DNA from: Uranotaenia lowii
Taxonomy: Eukaryota; Arthropoda; Insecta; Diptera; Culicidae
Length of the DNA stretch: 64,000 bases
Direction: 5' to 3'
Assembly (NCBI RefSeq): GCF_029784155.1
Contig: NC_073693.1
Span: forward strand, 225,199,094 to 225,263,093
Under the pieces are notes generated by a model. That model saw only the letters and a list, made by a program, of their open reading frames with translations, was not told the origin of the DNA and searched no databases. The stretch's first letter is position 1. Each line of letters opens with the position of its first letter. Made by a program: the position numbers and the translations under genes. Below, piece by piece: positions 1 through 9,849 of the stretch.

Positions 1-2208
1 CAAAACAATATCGTCAGCCAGGGCAAGGTCGTTCAGTTGCTCCATTGTTAAAGGATTCCACGGCAATCCTCGGTTCGGTACACAGTCGATCGATCCAGTC
101 AGAATCTCATCCATTACGATGAGAAAAGTAGCGGTGATAGGATACATCCTTGTCTCAGTCCAGCAGTTACCGGGATTGGTTCGGACAAGACACCATCATG
201 CAACCCCTTGCACGAAAATGCCTCGTATTGTGTTTCGACGAGATGGACTAGTTTCTCTAGGACCCCTCGTCGCCTTATAGCCACCCAGATGTTTTCATGG
301 TTAAGTCGGTCGAATGCTTTTTCAAAATCAACGAACACCAGCAGAAGAGAGTCCTGGAATTCGTTGATTTGTTCCAGTATGATTCGTAGCGTTGTGATGT
401 GGTCCACACATGATCGTCCGGATCAGAATCCAGCTTGTTGCCGTCGGAGTGTAGCGTCGATTTTCTCCTGGATCCTGTTCAGGATCACTTTGCAGAGTAC
501 TTTGAGGGTTGTACAGATCAACGTTATGCCTCGCCAGTTACCGCACTCAGTCAGGTCTCCTTTCTTCGGGACCTTTACGAGGATACCCTGCATCCAGTCG
601 GCCGGGAATGTTGCAGTATCCCAGATGTCAGCGAAAAGACGATGCAACATTTGTGCTGACAGGGCAGGGTCGGCTTTCAGCATTTCAGCAGGGATGCAAT
701 CGATCCCAGGTGCTTTGTTGGATTTCATGTTTTTGATTGCCGCTTCTATTTCAGCCAGCGAGGGCGTTTCCGAGTTGACGCCATTTATGCGACTTACTGT
801 TGGCGCTTCGAGCTGCGGGTTCTGTTGGCCATCGCTATTCGTGACTCGGAAGAGTTGTTCGAAGTGCTCAGTCCATCGTTTGAGCTGATCTGTTCGATCG
901 GTCAATAACTGACCTACTCGGTCTTTCAGCGGCATTCTTGCATTATTCCTTGCACCACTGAGGCGGCGAGAAATGTCATAAAGTAATCGGATATCTCCAT
1001 TGGCGGCGGCTCTTTCTCCCTCTTCGGCTAGGGAGTTTATCCAGGCTCTCTTGTCTCGTCTACAAGCTCGTTTAACTGCCTTTTCCAGCTCCGCATATCG
1101 TTAGCGGGCGGCTGCTTTGGCTGACCCGGTACATGCCTACTCAATTCCGACTTTCGCCTTTCTCCGATCATCGACCATCCTCCAAGTTTCATCCGACATC
1201 CATTCACTTCTTCTTCCACAAACTTTACCGAGAGTACCATGGCTCGTCGTGATAAAGGCATTCTTGATTCCACACCACTGTTCTTCGACTGTTCCGTCTG
1301 TCGGCAGCTCCGAGGCTCGGGATTCTAGCTGTTCAACGTATGCCCTTTTCACCTCTGGCTTCTCCAACCGGCGGACGTCGTATCGACACCCGACTTTCTC
1401 CTCGCGCCGTTGGACACGCGCAACTCTCAGTCGTATCTCACCAAGGACGAGGTGACGGTCAGATGCAATGTCTGCGCTTCGTTTGTTGCGGACATCAAGA
1501 AGGCTCCTTCTCCATTTTCGGCTGATGCAGATGTGGTCAATTTGATTTTCTGTTCGGCCATCTTGGGATACCCAAGTGACCTTATGTGCTGGTCGATGGC
1601 GGAAGAGCGATCCACCGATCACCATGTTGTTGTTGCCACAAAATTCTACAAACAGCTCTCCGTTTTCGCTCATCTGTCCTAGGCCATGGCGCCCCATGAT
1701 GCGCTCAAGGTCTTGATTGTCGGAGCCAATCTTTGCGTTGAATTCGCCCAAATGGATTTGAATGTCACCCTTCGGAATTTTCTCTACCACGCTGTTCAGT
1801 TGACTGTAAAACTGCTATTTCTCCTGCAAATCGGCAACGTCAGTTGGCGCATAACACTGGACCATTGTAAGGTTTCTAACCCGTGTTCTAAATCTGGCTA
1901 CGATTATTCTTTCGTTTATCGGTTCCCATCTAATGAGGGCCGCGTAGGCCTGCGGGCTTAACAGGAAACCAACTCCTCGTTCCCGAGTAGCATGTTCTCC
2001 TCGTATGCCAGAGTAAAGCAGGACTTGCCCGGACTGTGTCTTGTGTTCTCCAGTGTTAGGCCAACGGACTTCGCTCAGTCCCAGAATTTCAAGCTTGAGG
2101 CGGCTAGCTTCTCTAGCAAGTTGAGCCAGCTTGACTTGTTGAGCAAGGGTTAAAACATTCCAAGTTCCAATTCGTGTCCGTGTTTTCATGCTTAAAGTCG
2201 TCGCCAAA
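1..2208 (-). pseudogene. RTE-type non-LTR retrotransposon ORF2 (copy 1), decayed and cut by the window edge
   Basis: ORF2 polyprotein of a LINE, an endonuclease followed by reverse transcriptase that would nick target DNA and copy its own RNA there. Reading on the minus strand from the ATG at 2208, the N-terminus has the APE endonuclease pattern (GTWNVLTL, then SEVRW, QCYAPT, GEFNAKIG, SDRHLV). RT motifs follow: NKAPGIDCIPAEMLK, NWRGITLI, VDFEKAFDRLNHE and LRQGCILSPLLF. The frame is largely shared but interrupted by stops near 1812, 1137 and 423 (the last is CGA to TGA compared with the copy at 45600) and by a frameshift near 115-125. The C-terminus lies outside the window. The GTWNV...GLSEVRW endonuclease style is that of RTE-clade elements, often mislabelled craniofacial development protein 2. 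Clade is inferred; LINE identity is certain. It is very similar to copy 2 at 45615-47105. Confidence 0.9.
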
Positions 2209-2627
2209 GTTCCAGATCGGTCATTTCTTTCGGATTCCGTAACAAGTTTATGAATCAGGAGCAGTAGGTTGTTAGCCTAAAGTCCCTATCCCGCGATGGG
2301 GCTGCCATCTTGGACTTAGCTGGCGGGAGCCGCATTTCATAAATTCAGCCGCTTGCTGCAAGACAGACGCTGTTTGAGCCGCCCCTGACCTGGAGAACAG
2401 ACGCTCGGTTGTTGTTGCACGCCGCCCCTGACCTGGGGAACAGACGCGTGCGGCCACCTTCTCAGTCTGCATGCGACCAAAGCATCCACCGGGGTTGGGT
2501 ACCCGATCTCCGCTTAGATTACTCGCATCCCAGCCGGCACCGCGGGGAGGTAGAGATGGGAGTTGTGAATAAGAGGTGATATGACCACTATGGGGTCTCG
2601 TGTTGCACATTATCCACCGTTTACCAG
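2209..2627 (-). other. Probable 5' untranslated region of the RTE copy 1
   Basis: GC-richer than the surroundings and directly upstream of the ORF2 start on the minus strand. It contains a short internal duplication (two nearly identical stretches around CCTGACCTGGAGAACAGACG). It ends abruptly at about 2627, where the minisatellite and mariner sequence of tandem unit A begins, so this edge is probably the 5' end of the insertion. No separate gene is seen. Confidence 0.5.
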
Positions 2628-2843
2628 CCTTTTTTTTTATCATAAACAGCATTTAAAGTTAAAGGGTGATACGGTCAAAATATGGTCAAGGGGAAAAGCG
2701 TGTCAATCGGTGAAATCGTTTACTTAAAAAATCAAATTAAATTTCTTTTTCAAGTTTAATTAGTATAAAATTCAGGAAAAATATTCTGTTAGGCTTCCGC
2801 TTTTCCAAATCCGAATTGCCGAGCCTTACGCTTAACCCCTGCC

Positions 2844-3761
2844 ATGATAGAACCTAGCCGGAGAGTATGGGACGAAGGTGGTCCTACGCTACGCTCTGGG
2901 TCTCTTTCTTTTTTTACGGATGGCTCAAAAATTGGAAATGTTGCTGGGGCGGGTATAACAGGTCCTGGTATAAACATTTCAATTTCTATGGGTAATTGGG
3001 TGACAGTTTTCCAAGCCGAAATCTATGCAATATTACAATGTGTGAACATTTGTTTGAAAAGGAAATATAAAAATGCAAACATATGCATTTTTTCAGATAG
3101 TCAAGCAGCTCTTAAATCACTTAGGTCCTACACATGCTCTTCAAAATTAGTGTGGGAATGTATCAACTGCCTGGAAAAACTAACTCAAAAAAAATCAGTT
3201 AATCTTTACTGGGTTCCTGGGCATTGCGGTATAGAGGGCAATGAAAAGGCTGACAGTTTGGCCAGAGAAGGGTCTTCTATTCCGCTTGAGGGACCAGAAC
3301 CATTTTGCAGTATTTCCAAATGCTTTTTTAAATTAGAAATGAAAAATAAAGAAAAAAGTATAATTGCAAACAATTGGAAAAACTCTGTTGTAGGGCAACA
3401 GGCTAAAAAATTTATCCAACCAAGTATTAAAAAATCAGAAATAGCTCTTAGCTTATCTAAGAAAGACCTTAAAATGTTTACAGGGCTCGTTACAGGTCAC
3501 TGTGAATGCAGATATCACATGAAAAAAATTGGCAGATTAAACTCTGACGAGTGTCGTTTCTGCAGTATGGAGAAGGAATCGTCAGAGCATCTTCTTTGCG
3601 AATGTCCTTCTCTTATATCGAAACGGATTAAAATAATCGGCTGTGGTATATTAGATCCCTCCGAAGTTTTTTCAATTGGTCCTAAAAAGGTGAACAGCTT
3701 CATAAGAGCGGTTATACCAGATTGGGAAAATGCTAAATCTCAAGATAGGGACACTATCTAA
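2844..3761 (+). CDS. LINE ORF2 C-terminal fragment: RNase H domain and terminal zinc-knuckle region
   Basis: An open frame of about 305 codons; its ATG straddles the insertion junction, so it is not the natural start. Residues about 24-150 form an RNase H type I domain, with FFTDGSK (first Asp), FQAEIYAIL (Glu), IFSDSQAALKSL (second Asp) and VPGHCGIEGNEKADSLA (His and last Asp). This domain removes the RNA strand after first-strand synthesis. Near residues 215-255 is a Cys/His cluster (CECRYH, CRFC, HLLCECP) typical of the C-terminus of RNase H-bearing LINEs such as the I, R1 or LOA groups. The RT and endonuclease are missing because of 5' truncation, so the piece cannot move by itself. The frame is uninterrupted, suggesting a fairly recent insertion. 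Confidence 0.9.
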   Translation: MIEPSRRVWDEGGPTLRSGSLSFFTDGSKIGNVAGAGITGPGINISISMGNWVTVFQAEIYAILQCVNICLKRKYKNANICIFSDSQAALKSLRSYTCSSKLVWECINCLEKLTQKKSVNLYWVPGHCGIEGNEKADSLAREGSSIPLEGPEPFCSISKCFFKLEMKNKEKSIIANNWKNSVVGQQAKKFIQPSIKKSEIALSLSKKDLKMFTGLVTGHCECRYHMKKIGRLNSDECRFCSMEKESSEHLLCECPSLISKRIKIIGCGILDPSEVFSIGPKKVNSFIRAVIPDWENAKSQDRDTI

Positions 3762-3893
3762 TATATGAAAGTGATCTTCCTTGACTTAGCATACATTAAA
3801 CAGGGGACATATTACAATAGATCAACTAACTGGTCGCAGTGATAGGTACCCAACAAAAAAAAAAAAAAAAAAAAAACAAAAAAAAAAAAACAA
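2846..3893 (+). mobile_element. 5'-truncated non-LTR retrotransposon with 12-bp target-site duplication
   Basis: AACCCCTGCCAT occurs at 2834-2845 and again at 3894-3905, immediately after a poly(A) tract (about 3855-3893). Unit B carries the uninterrupted sequence at about 13739-13753, so the inserted piece is exactly the 1.05 kb between the duplications. It is a 3' fragment copied by target-primed reverse transcription and holds only the ORF2 C-terminus. Confidence 0.9.
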
Positions 3894-3905
3894 AACCCCT
3901 GCCAT

Positions 3906-4760
3906 CAGATTTTGTACAGCCACCTTGTCCACCTTCTCCGCCGCAGAAAGCCAGTTTGCCTTGAACTGCTGCTCGTCCTTAGCAGTTTTTTTGGTCTTCT
4001 TTAAGTTCCGGTTGACAATAGCCCAGTATTTCTCAATTGGGCGGAGCTCTGGCGTGTTGGGAGGGTTCTTGTCCTTGGGAACCATCTGCACGTTGTTGGC
4101 GGCGTACCGCTCCATGGCCTTTTTACCGTGATGGCAAGATGCTAAATCCGGCCAAAACAGTACGGAACAATCGTGTTTTTTCAGGAAAGACAGCAGACGT
4201 TTATTCAAACACTCTTTCACGTAAATGTCTTGGTTGACAGTCCCGGTAGCTATGAAAATGCTGCTTTTCAACCCTCAGGTACAGATGGCTTGCCAAACCA
4301 GATATTTCTTCGCGAACTTTGACAGTTTCATGTGCTTGAAAATATCTGCTACCGTTTCCCTTCCTTTTGCCGTATAAAACTCCTGTCCCGGAAGCTGCTT
4401 GTAGTCGGCTTTGACGTAGGCTTTTTCGTCCATTACCACGCAGTCAAACTTCGTCAGCATCGTCGTGTACAGCCTCCGGGATCGCGCTTTGGCCGTCGTA
4501 TTTTGTTTATCATCGCGGTTTGGAGTCACTACCTTCTTGAAAGTCGAAAGTCCGGCTCCTTTGTTGGCTCGATGCACGGTTGTAGACGATACACCCAGCT
4601 TATTTGCGGCATCTCGGAGAGAGAGGTTAGGGTTTCGCTTGAAACTTCCGGTTTTCGATTTCCCCCGATCCAGAATTCCTGGCTGTCGACAAAAAAATTT
4701 GATACGCTGCTCTTCTTCCCTGGACGGCACTGAGGAAGAAGAGGATTCAGCCTCTCCCAT
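3906..4760 (-). pseudogene. DD37E mariner transposase, unit A copy (dead)
   Basis: Cut-and-paste transposase. From the ATG at 4760 the N-terminal half has a helix-turn-helix DNA-binding segment (NLSLRDAANKLGVSSTTVHR). The catalytic core follows: a first-Asp region VVMDEKAYVKAD, second Asp in LFWPDLASCHHG, and Glu in ELRPIEKYWA. Thirty-seven residues separate the second Asp from the Glu, the DD37E spacing. Three defects are visible. An in-frame TGA at 4275 splits the protein between VWQAICT and GLKSSIF, also present in unit B. The residue aligned with the first catalytic Asp is Glu here but Asp in unit B (MDDETYV). The last few codons are cut off by the LINE insertion at 3893/3906. Family call is secure; it cannot encode active enzyme as it stands. 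Confidence 0.9.
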
Positions 4761-4790
4761 ACAACTTCAGCTTTCATCAAACGAGTGATT

Positions 4791-6540
4791 TACGCGCCAC
4801 CTCATATGAGGACCACTCGTCGAGGTTGATTGCCCGGCTAGACTCCCAACCTCAGGGCGGGTTGTTCAAAATTATCCAAAAAAGGACACGGAATGATTAG
4901 GGGAATGGGGATGCCAAGAAAATAGACCAGCAGTTGCACCGTCGTGCTAAAAGGATAGCTGGGACGCAAACCGTGGTTCTATCCGCTCGAAAAGTACCCT
5001 CTTGCGCACCTCGTCATGGGTGGAACACACTCTAACAAGTTTTTCCTTTCCGTGATAGAGGCGTAAGCGAGGGAACTGTTTTCCCGAGCAGTTCAACCCG
5101 GAGTAAAATAGATAACAAAACATCAAGAAAGAAAACTATAAACTAAGCGGACAAAACACGTGAAATACCTTTTCGAACCAGACGCAATTGTTCACGGGAA
5201 AGCTACTTCAATTTACAACAACATCTAATTATAGAACGGATTTAAAAAATACATTTATTTGGATGACGAGAACTATTTACAACATGACGAAGATTTTAAC
5301 TATTGACTTCATTTGTATTTCTGTTTTTATAAATGTATTTTTGATTCGGTTGTCGACATCTATTTTCAGATTACATGTTTGTTCTATTTGTTCCTTTCTG
5401 TTTGCTTTCCCTATCTGTTGTGCGGTTTGGTTTGAGAATTGGCCTTTAGTGGTTAAGCTTCTCAAATGAGAAACTGTGGATTGGCTAAGTTTCCAAAAAC
5501 TGTGTGGTATTATTTAATCATGGGGCCAGCTATTTGTTTAAATGCGTATTTTTCGGATTATCTCTATTTACGGTACTGTTTTTGGCTCAATGCCGATAAA
5601 GCAGAGCGCAGGCTTCCGAAAAGTACAGCTTTGCTATGACAGCCTTTTTCTTGCCAAACAAACTGTCTCAGTGGTGTCAATGGAATTTATTGTTTATCAA
5701 TGCAAAAAGACATATACCTGTTAAACAGCTAATAACTTTTTTGTCTAAATAGATACGAAGTTATGATATTGGACAAATTTGTTCAGCGGAAAATTTCCTT
5801 TGGGAAATTTATAAATTGGCACAAAAACTATTAGCAGGCTCGATTCCACAGAAGAAACAAAAACGATGTTGATTTTTCAGTACAAAATATTTAATTTCCA
5901 TACAAACCTAAAAGTTCAAATTTACTCATGTAAACGTTTCTTAAAAATTCTGCTAAAAATCATGGATGAGTTTTGGACCAAAACGAAGCTTTCAAGACCC
6001 CAGGGTTTGAGAAATTCAAAAATGACCCCAAATCGACTCAGTCTACTATAATAATAAAAAAAAAATGAAAACTAGATCTATGGGAGGTTTAAGTGGAAAG
6101 ATTGAAAATTTGATAGGCTTCCACTAAAGCATTCAAAAATTATTCACAAAATCAAATCTTATTCCATGTACTGGCTTTATTGTATCACGTATCTCCTGTC
6201 CAAGAAAAATTCTCAGCGTGGTATTTACCTAGTTCCTTATCAAAGAGAGACATAGCAACAATGTTCGATCCTCAGGATACGTGAATGAGAAGTAAAGGAA
6301 TGACGAGCACCTTAAGCTGTTCAAGGCAAAGGTGTTTACTTGTAAGTTTTTTAAAACATAACTAATTTATGAAATAGAAAATAACTTTTATTTTCCTAAA
6401 AACATTAAGATAAAATCCATGTATTTTTTAAAGAAAAAAAGAAATGAACTGAAAATGAACGTATGTTGAAAGAGGTCATCTTGCGTCGGTTGGTCATCAT
6501 ACCCTAAATTATCCCAAATGGCACTATAAAAAAACAACAC
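4791..6540. other. Noncoding stretch shared by units A and B
   Basis: Nearly identical to 14640-16530 apart from the extra 150 bp in B near 15940-16095. AT-rich with no long coding frame that I believe. The short frames in it are conserved only because the DNA is duplicated. I recognise no element ends here. Confidence 0.6.
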
Positions 6541-6559
6541 AGTAAATATCCTCAATAGA

Positions 6560-6565
6560 TTTATT
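6560..6565 (-). terminator. Poly(A) signal of peptide gene A
   Basis: AATAAA on the minus strand, about 85 bases past the stop codon. The same hexamer is at equivalent positions in copies B (16554-16559) and C (31208-31213). Confidence 0.55.
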
Positions 6566-6648
6566 TCGCCAAATTCTTATTTTTTTACCTTTTTGGAATT
6601 TCATCGTTTTAGAAGGGTTATTTCGTAGCTCCGATATCCTTCAGCTTA

Positions 6649-6762
6649 TCAATAAGGCCACCATTGAGGATTGGGAGCAGGTTCAGCATCAGGATTGGCC
6701 TTCGCGGACGCCATTGCAATGACTGCGAAGACAGCGAAAAGTATAAAAAAGGATTTGTGCAT
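6649..6762 (-). CDS. Small secreted peptide precursor, copy A
   Basis: A 37-residue open frame from the ATG at 6762. Residues 1-20 (MHKSFFILFAVFAVIAMASA) are a textbook signal peptide. The next ten, KANPDAEPAP, are five dipeptides each ending in Ala or Pro, the pattern trimmed stepwise by dipeptidyl peptidase IV-type enzymes in precursors of melittin and several insect immune peptides. The remaining tail is NPQWWPY. By inference this is a precursor of a short secreted defence or signalling peptide; I do not recognise the family. I chose this ATG rather than the in-frame ATG at 6897 because it starts the signal peptide and a core promoter lies between them. Copies exist at 16643 (near-identical) and 31291 (diverged tail). 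No intron is needed. Confidence 0.6.
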   Translation of the reverse strand: MHKSFFILFAVFAVIAMASAKANPDAEPAPNPQWWPY

Positions 6763-6783
6763 CTCGATAGAGAATGTGCGCCT

Positions 6784-6860
6784 CGTAGTGTTCTGTTGAT
6801 TGAAATGATGCCAACTAAGAGGAAAAGTTCTGCTTTTAAATGAAATCGATCGACAAACTG
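6784..6860 (-). promoter_or_regulatory. Core promoter of peptide gene A
   Basis: Reading the minus strand there is a TATA-like TTTAAAAG, then about 33 bases on an initiator match TCATTT (consensus TCAKTY), and about 45 bases later the signal-peptide ATG. The same elements at the same spacing are conserved in copies B and C, although the flanks have diverged. TATA, Inr and a short leader are typical of inducible insect peptide genes. Function is inferred. Confidence 0.5.
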
Positions 6861-6919
6861 TGTAACGCAACGCAAACGCAGATGTTGAACTCGACAAGAA
6901 GCCTCAGTTTAAGCAAAAA

Positions 6920-8190
6920 CTTAAACAGATTGACACCTGTAAACCATTGGCAAGTTTTTTTTTCTCTTTTCGATAGCGTAAATGATCATGTATTGGACAA
7001 AGAAAATGTCTGAATTCGACTCAACTTGCAAAAGTTCTCAAGCTGTATGTATGTAGTTTCTTAAGTGTCTATTCACAAATGATGTGTTATTTATTATAAC
7101 AAAAAGTTTATTATTCCAATTATTTGGATCATTCAGCTGTTTCAGTTGTTTTTAGCAATTTTATTTGTATTTTGAACCTTGTAATTACGCTGTTTCTACG
7201 GCGCGTGCGACGATAATTTATGAAACCTTCCATTGATGGTTGAATCAAACGATTGATAATAAAGCTCCGTCATTTAGAAATGGGACAGTCACGAATTACG
7301 AAAAAAAACCCACTTTGTTCTTGGTACCTCTTCTCGGCCAGCGCACACTTTTTTCAGTCATGATATTGATCAGTTTTTCAAACTTATACTTCGTATAATC
7401 TGTATTTTACGTGGATACATACTCCTCCTTCAATTTCTGCTACTTTTCGGTCTAATACTTCTGTTTTAAAAAAAAGGGCAAAGAGGGCAATTTAGTGGAT
7501 AAAGCTGTTTCGAAATTAACAAAACTATTATTAACAAGACTATTTTTGAGCCACTTTAATTTGTTTCTTATGAAATTTCTGCTGGAAAAACTTGAATATA
7601 ATCAAGTTAAACCATTATGAGATTGAACTTAACCCTTTAATGCATGACTTTTTTAAAATGAGAACAGCAATTATTGATTCAGTGAAATAATATCATTTTA
7701 ACTCGAATGATACAACTCAACTAGTCTGAAGTCGTTCTTGAGTTTTATAAAATATATGAATAATAATTTTTGAAATTCTTTATTCCTTTCAATGCGATTT
7801 TGCAAATTTCTTCCTAACCTTGTTAATTGAGTGCAGGAAAGTGTTTGTGATTGATTGAGAGTAAAAAAAAATTGTTAGAATTTACAAATCTGAATAAATT
7901 ACAGCGATTTTCCAAAAATTACTTTATTCAAAAGAATAAATGATTTTGTTTTTGGCATATATGTCACATACTTTGTAAGATATCTTACAAATACATTTAA
8001 ATATCGTAACAAAAATATCATGGGCTTTTTTTTTATCTTTAGAATCTTTTTTTGTGAATTTATCATCCAAAAATATCTACGCGTTTCCGAGATATTTGTA
8101 TTTTGATTAGTGTTTTTTTAAACAACACTATGCATTGAAGGGTTGAAGTATATTCAGTAAGTATAGATCGTAGGTTGCGAAGGGTACATA
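6920..8190. other. Upstream flank of the peptide gene, noncoding
   Basis: AT-rich. 6920-7262 is recognisable in unit C (31580-32050) and, after a deletion, in unit B (16860-17080). The rest matches unit B only. No gene or mobile-element end seen. Confidence 0.5.
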
Positions 8191-9602
8191 CACAGCAAAA
8201 AAAATCTGATTCCTTAACAACACTGAAATTGAAAAACCAATAATATTACATGACGTTGATTGCGATTTTTCAATGCAAATATATAGATTGAAAAAAGTTG
8301 AATCCATAATAGCAATAAATTCAAATGACTTGAATGTTACTTGACGTGGAACGCGATTATTTGATGTAAATTTTATCGCATATGATGTTAATAATAAGAA
8401 GCGTCACATATGACGTATTTTTCAGTGAGAATAAAATATTACACGTCTTAAATATTTACATGTCTTTCAAATTTTATTCGTGTGTTGAAATTCAGAGACG
8501 TATAATCAGGCGTGGCAAAAGTCATCGTCATGAGGCGTGAAGCTGTGACTGTAAAGCCTCTTGGTCCGTCAAACTCAATTGACTGTTCCTTAACGACCAG
8601 TCACTTCGTTTGCCAGTCATTCATTCCCCATTCATTTGAAGCTAAAATAATAACCTACTCAAGCAATCGCATTCAAACGACCGATGACGAAAAAGAAACG
8701 CATTTATTATTATTGTTGCTCCTGCCAGTAAGCTCGTTTTCAGTTTTTTATTGCTATTGTTGCTCTCTGCCAGCAAGTCGTTCAATTAGTTGTACCTGCC
8801 GTCAGCAGCCGATCGAAGTGTGAAGAGATTTGCCAGTCCCTCTCAGGAGAAATTTTGACCATGTGTAGGAGCTTCGCCAGTCGATGATGGAGAAATGTTG
8901 ATTGTTGTCGTGCTTTATCCGTCATGCGAGTATTGAGGCTCCGTCAATTGAGAACAGTGCCAGTCGTTTGATGAAACAAGACTAGTCGGGTCAAGCGTGA
9001 CGGGCGAAATTTACCATCACTGCGTATAATATTCAATTTGCTTTATAAATTCCATCATATGCTTCTTATTTGTTACATCATGTGATGTAATTTTACAATT
9101 TTTTGTTGGTCACACACAATTCTTAACAACACTGAATTAGAAATTTCTTAAAATTACACGTTGTGGAATGTGATAAGGATATTGAATTTGGATTTAATTT
9201 ATATTACATACACTAAACGGGATAATGTCATGTAAAATAATAAACTGTCAAGAACAGGACCATAGACAGATGAAAACAAAGCGTCAAGTCAAGTATTTTG
9301 TTCAAGCAGCTTTTCCGCGAGTGAGGTTCCTGGAGATCTTCGTGAAGCAGATATATGGTTCCAGAAGCGGCCCCACGTTATTCTACTCAGGATACGGGGA
9401 AGAAAATGATAATTGTGAGTTAAAAATATCTTTGTCACTAAATAAAAAAAATTAAATTAATCAACAAACGGTTTAATTTTTATGACGAGATATTGAATCA
9501 TACAAAAATAATAACGAAACAATTGGAATTCCGTCATATATGTTGCTTCTTTTCATTTACATCACGTGTAATGTGATCTTACAGATTTTTTTCGTAGTGT
9601 GT
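8191..9602. mobile_element. Two adjacent copies of a MITE ending CACA...AAAAAAATCTG
   Basis: The left end reads CACAGCAAAAAAAATCTGA and the right end is the inverse of CACACTACGAAAAAAATCTG. An internal junction near 9105-9115 (GTTGGTCACACACAATTC) shows that two copies lie head to tail. Both share the core TTAACAACACTGAA and the subterminal TTACATCA...TGATGTAATTTTAC. The same pair is in unit B (17992-18910), and a related insertion is at 12045-12834. No coding capacity. Interrupted by the hAT MITE at 8507. Confidence 0.65.
8507..9022. mobile_element. hAT-type MITE, 516 bp, 8-bp target duplication CGTATAAT
   Basis: CGTATAAT stands at 8499-8506 and 9023-9030. Unit B has a single copy with no insert near 18301-18308. 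The ends are imperfect inverted repeats (CAGGCGTGGCAAA and inverse CAGTGATGGTAAA). Internal sequence repeats GCCAGTC motifs. No transposase. Confidence 0.85.
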
Positions 9603-9849
9603 ACAAGAGTATTTTTTAGGGTTTTAAAAACAGCGAAAATCATAGTTTTCGTTTTGAAAATTGTTGTTTTTTCCTGCAGGAGCAGAATTTTGACCAATCA
9701 TTATATTTTATACAAAACAACCAGTAAATACAATCATGAATATGCTCAGGACCTTGCTACGAGCAGACATGATATAGAATTTAAACGCTGGAATTTGTTT
9801 TATATAAACAATTTCATATGTTTTGTCGTTCATCACAAATCATCTATTC

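Larger units (their letters stand above)
2660..4790 (-). mobile_element. DD37E Tc1/mariner-type transposon, unit A copy, interrupted by a LINE
   Basis: The left end shows TTA followed by the inverted-repeat-like AAGGGTGATACGGTCAAAA, and the transposase is read leftward on the minus strand. The paralogous site at 26151-26160 (AAGTTAAGCG) has no transposon, placing this end at a TA. No matching inverted repeat is visible on the right side of the transposase, so that end is lost or highly diverged; 4790 is where coding similarity ends. A LINE fragment (2846-3893) sits inside the left part. Confidence 0.8.

Noticed and set aside
208..888. 226-codon plus-strand frame
   Set aside because: Antisense shadow of the reverse transcriptase on the minus strand.
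6618..6875. Overlapping minus-strand frame of 85 codons across peptide gene A, ending in a helix-like tail
   Set aside because: It has no signal peptide, runs back through the promoter and leader, and is a frame shadow. The nucleotide spacing to its tail is the same in copy C, so I see no proof of a frameshift in the 37-codon gene and joined nothing.
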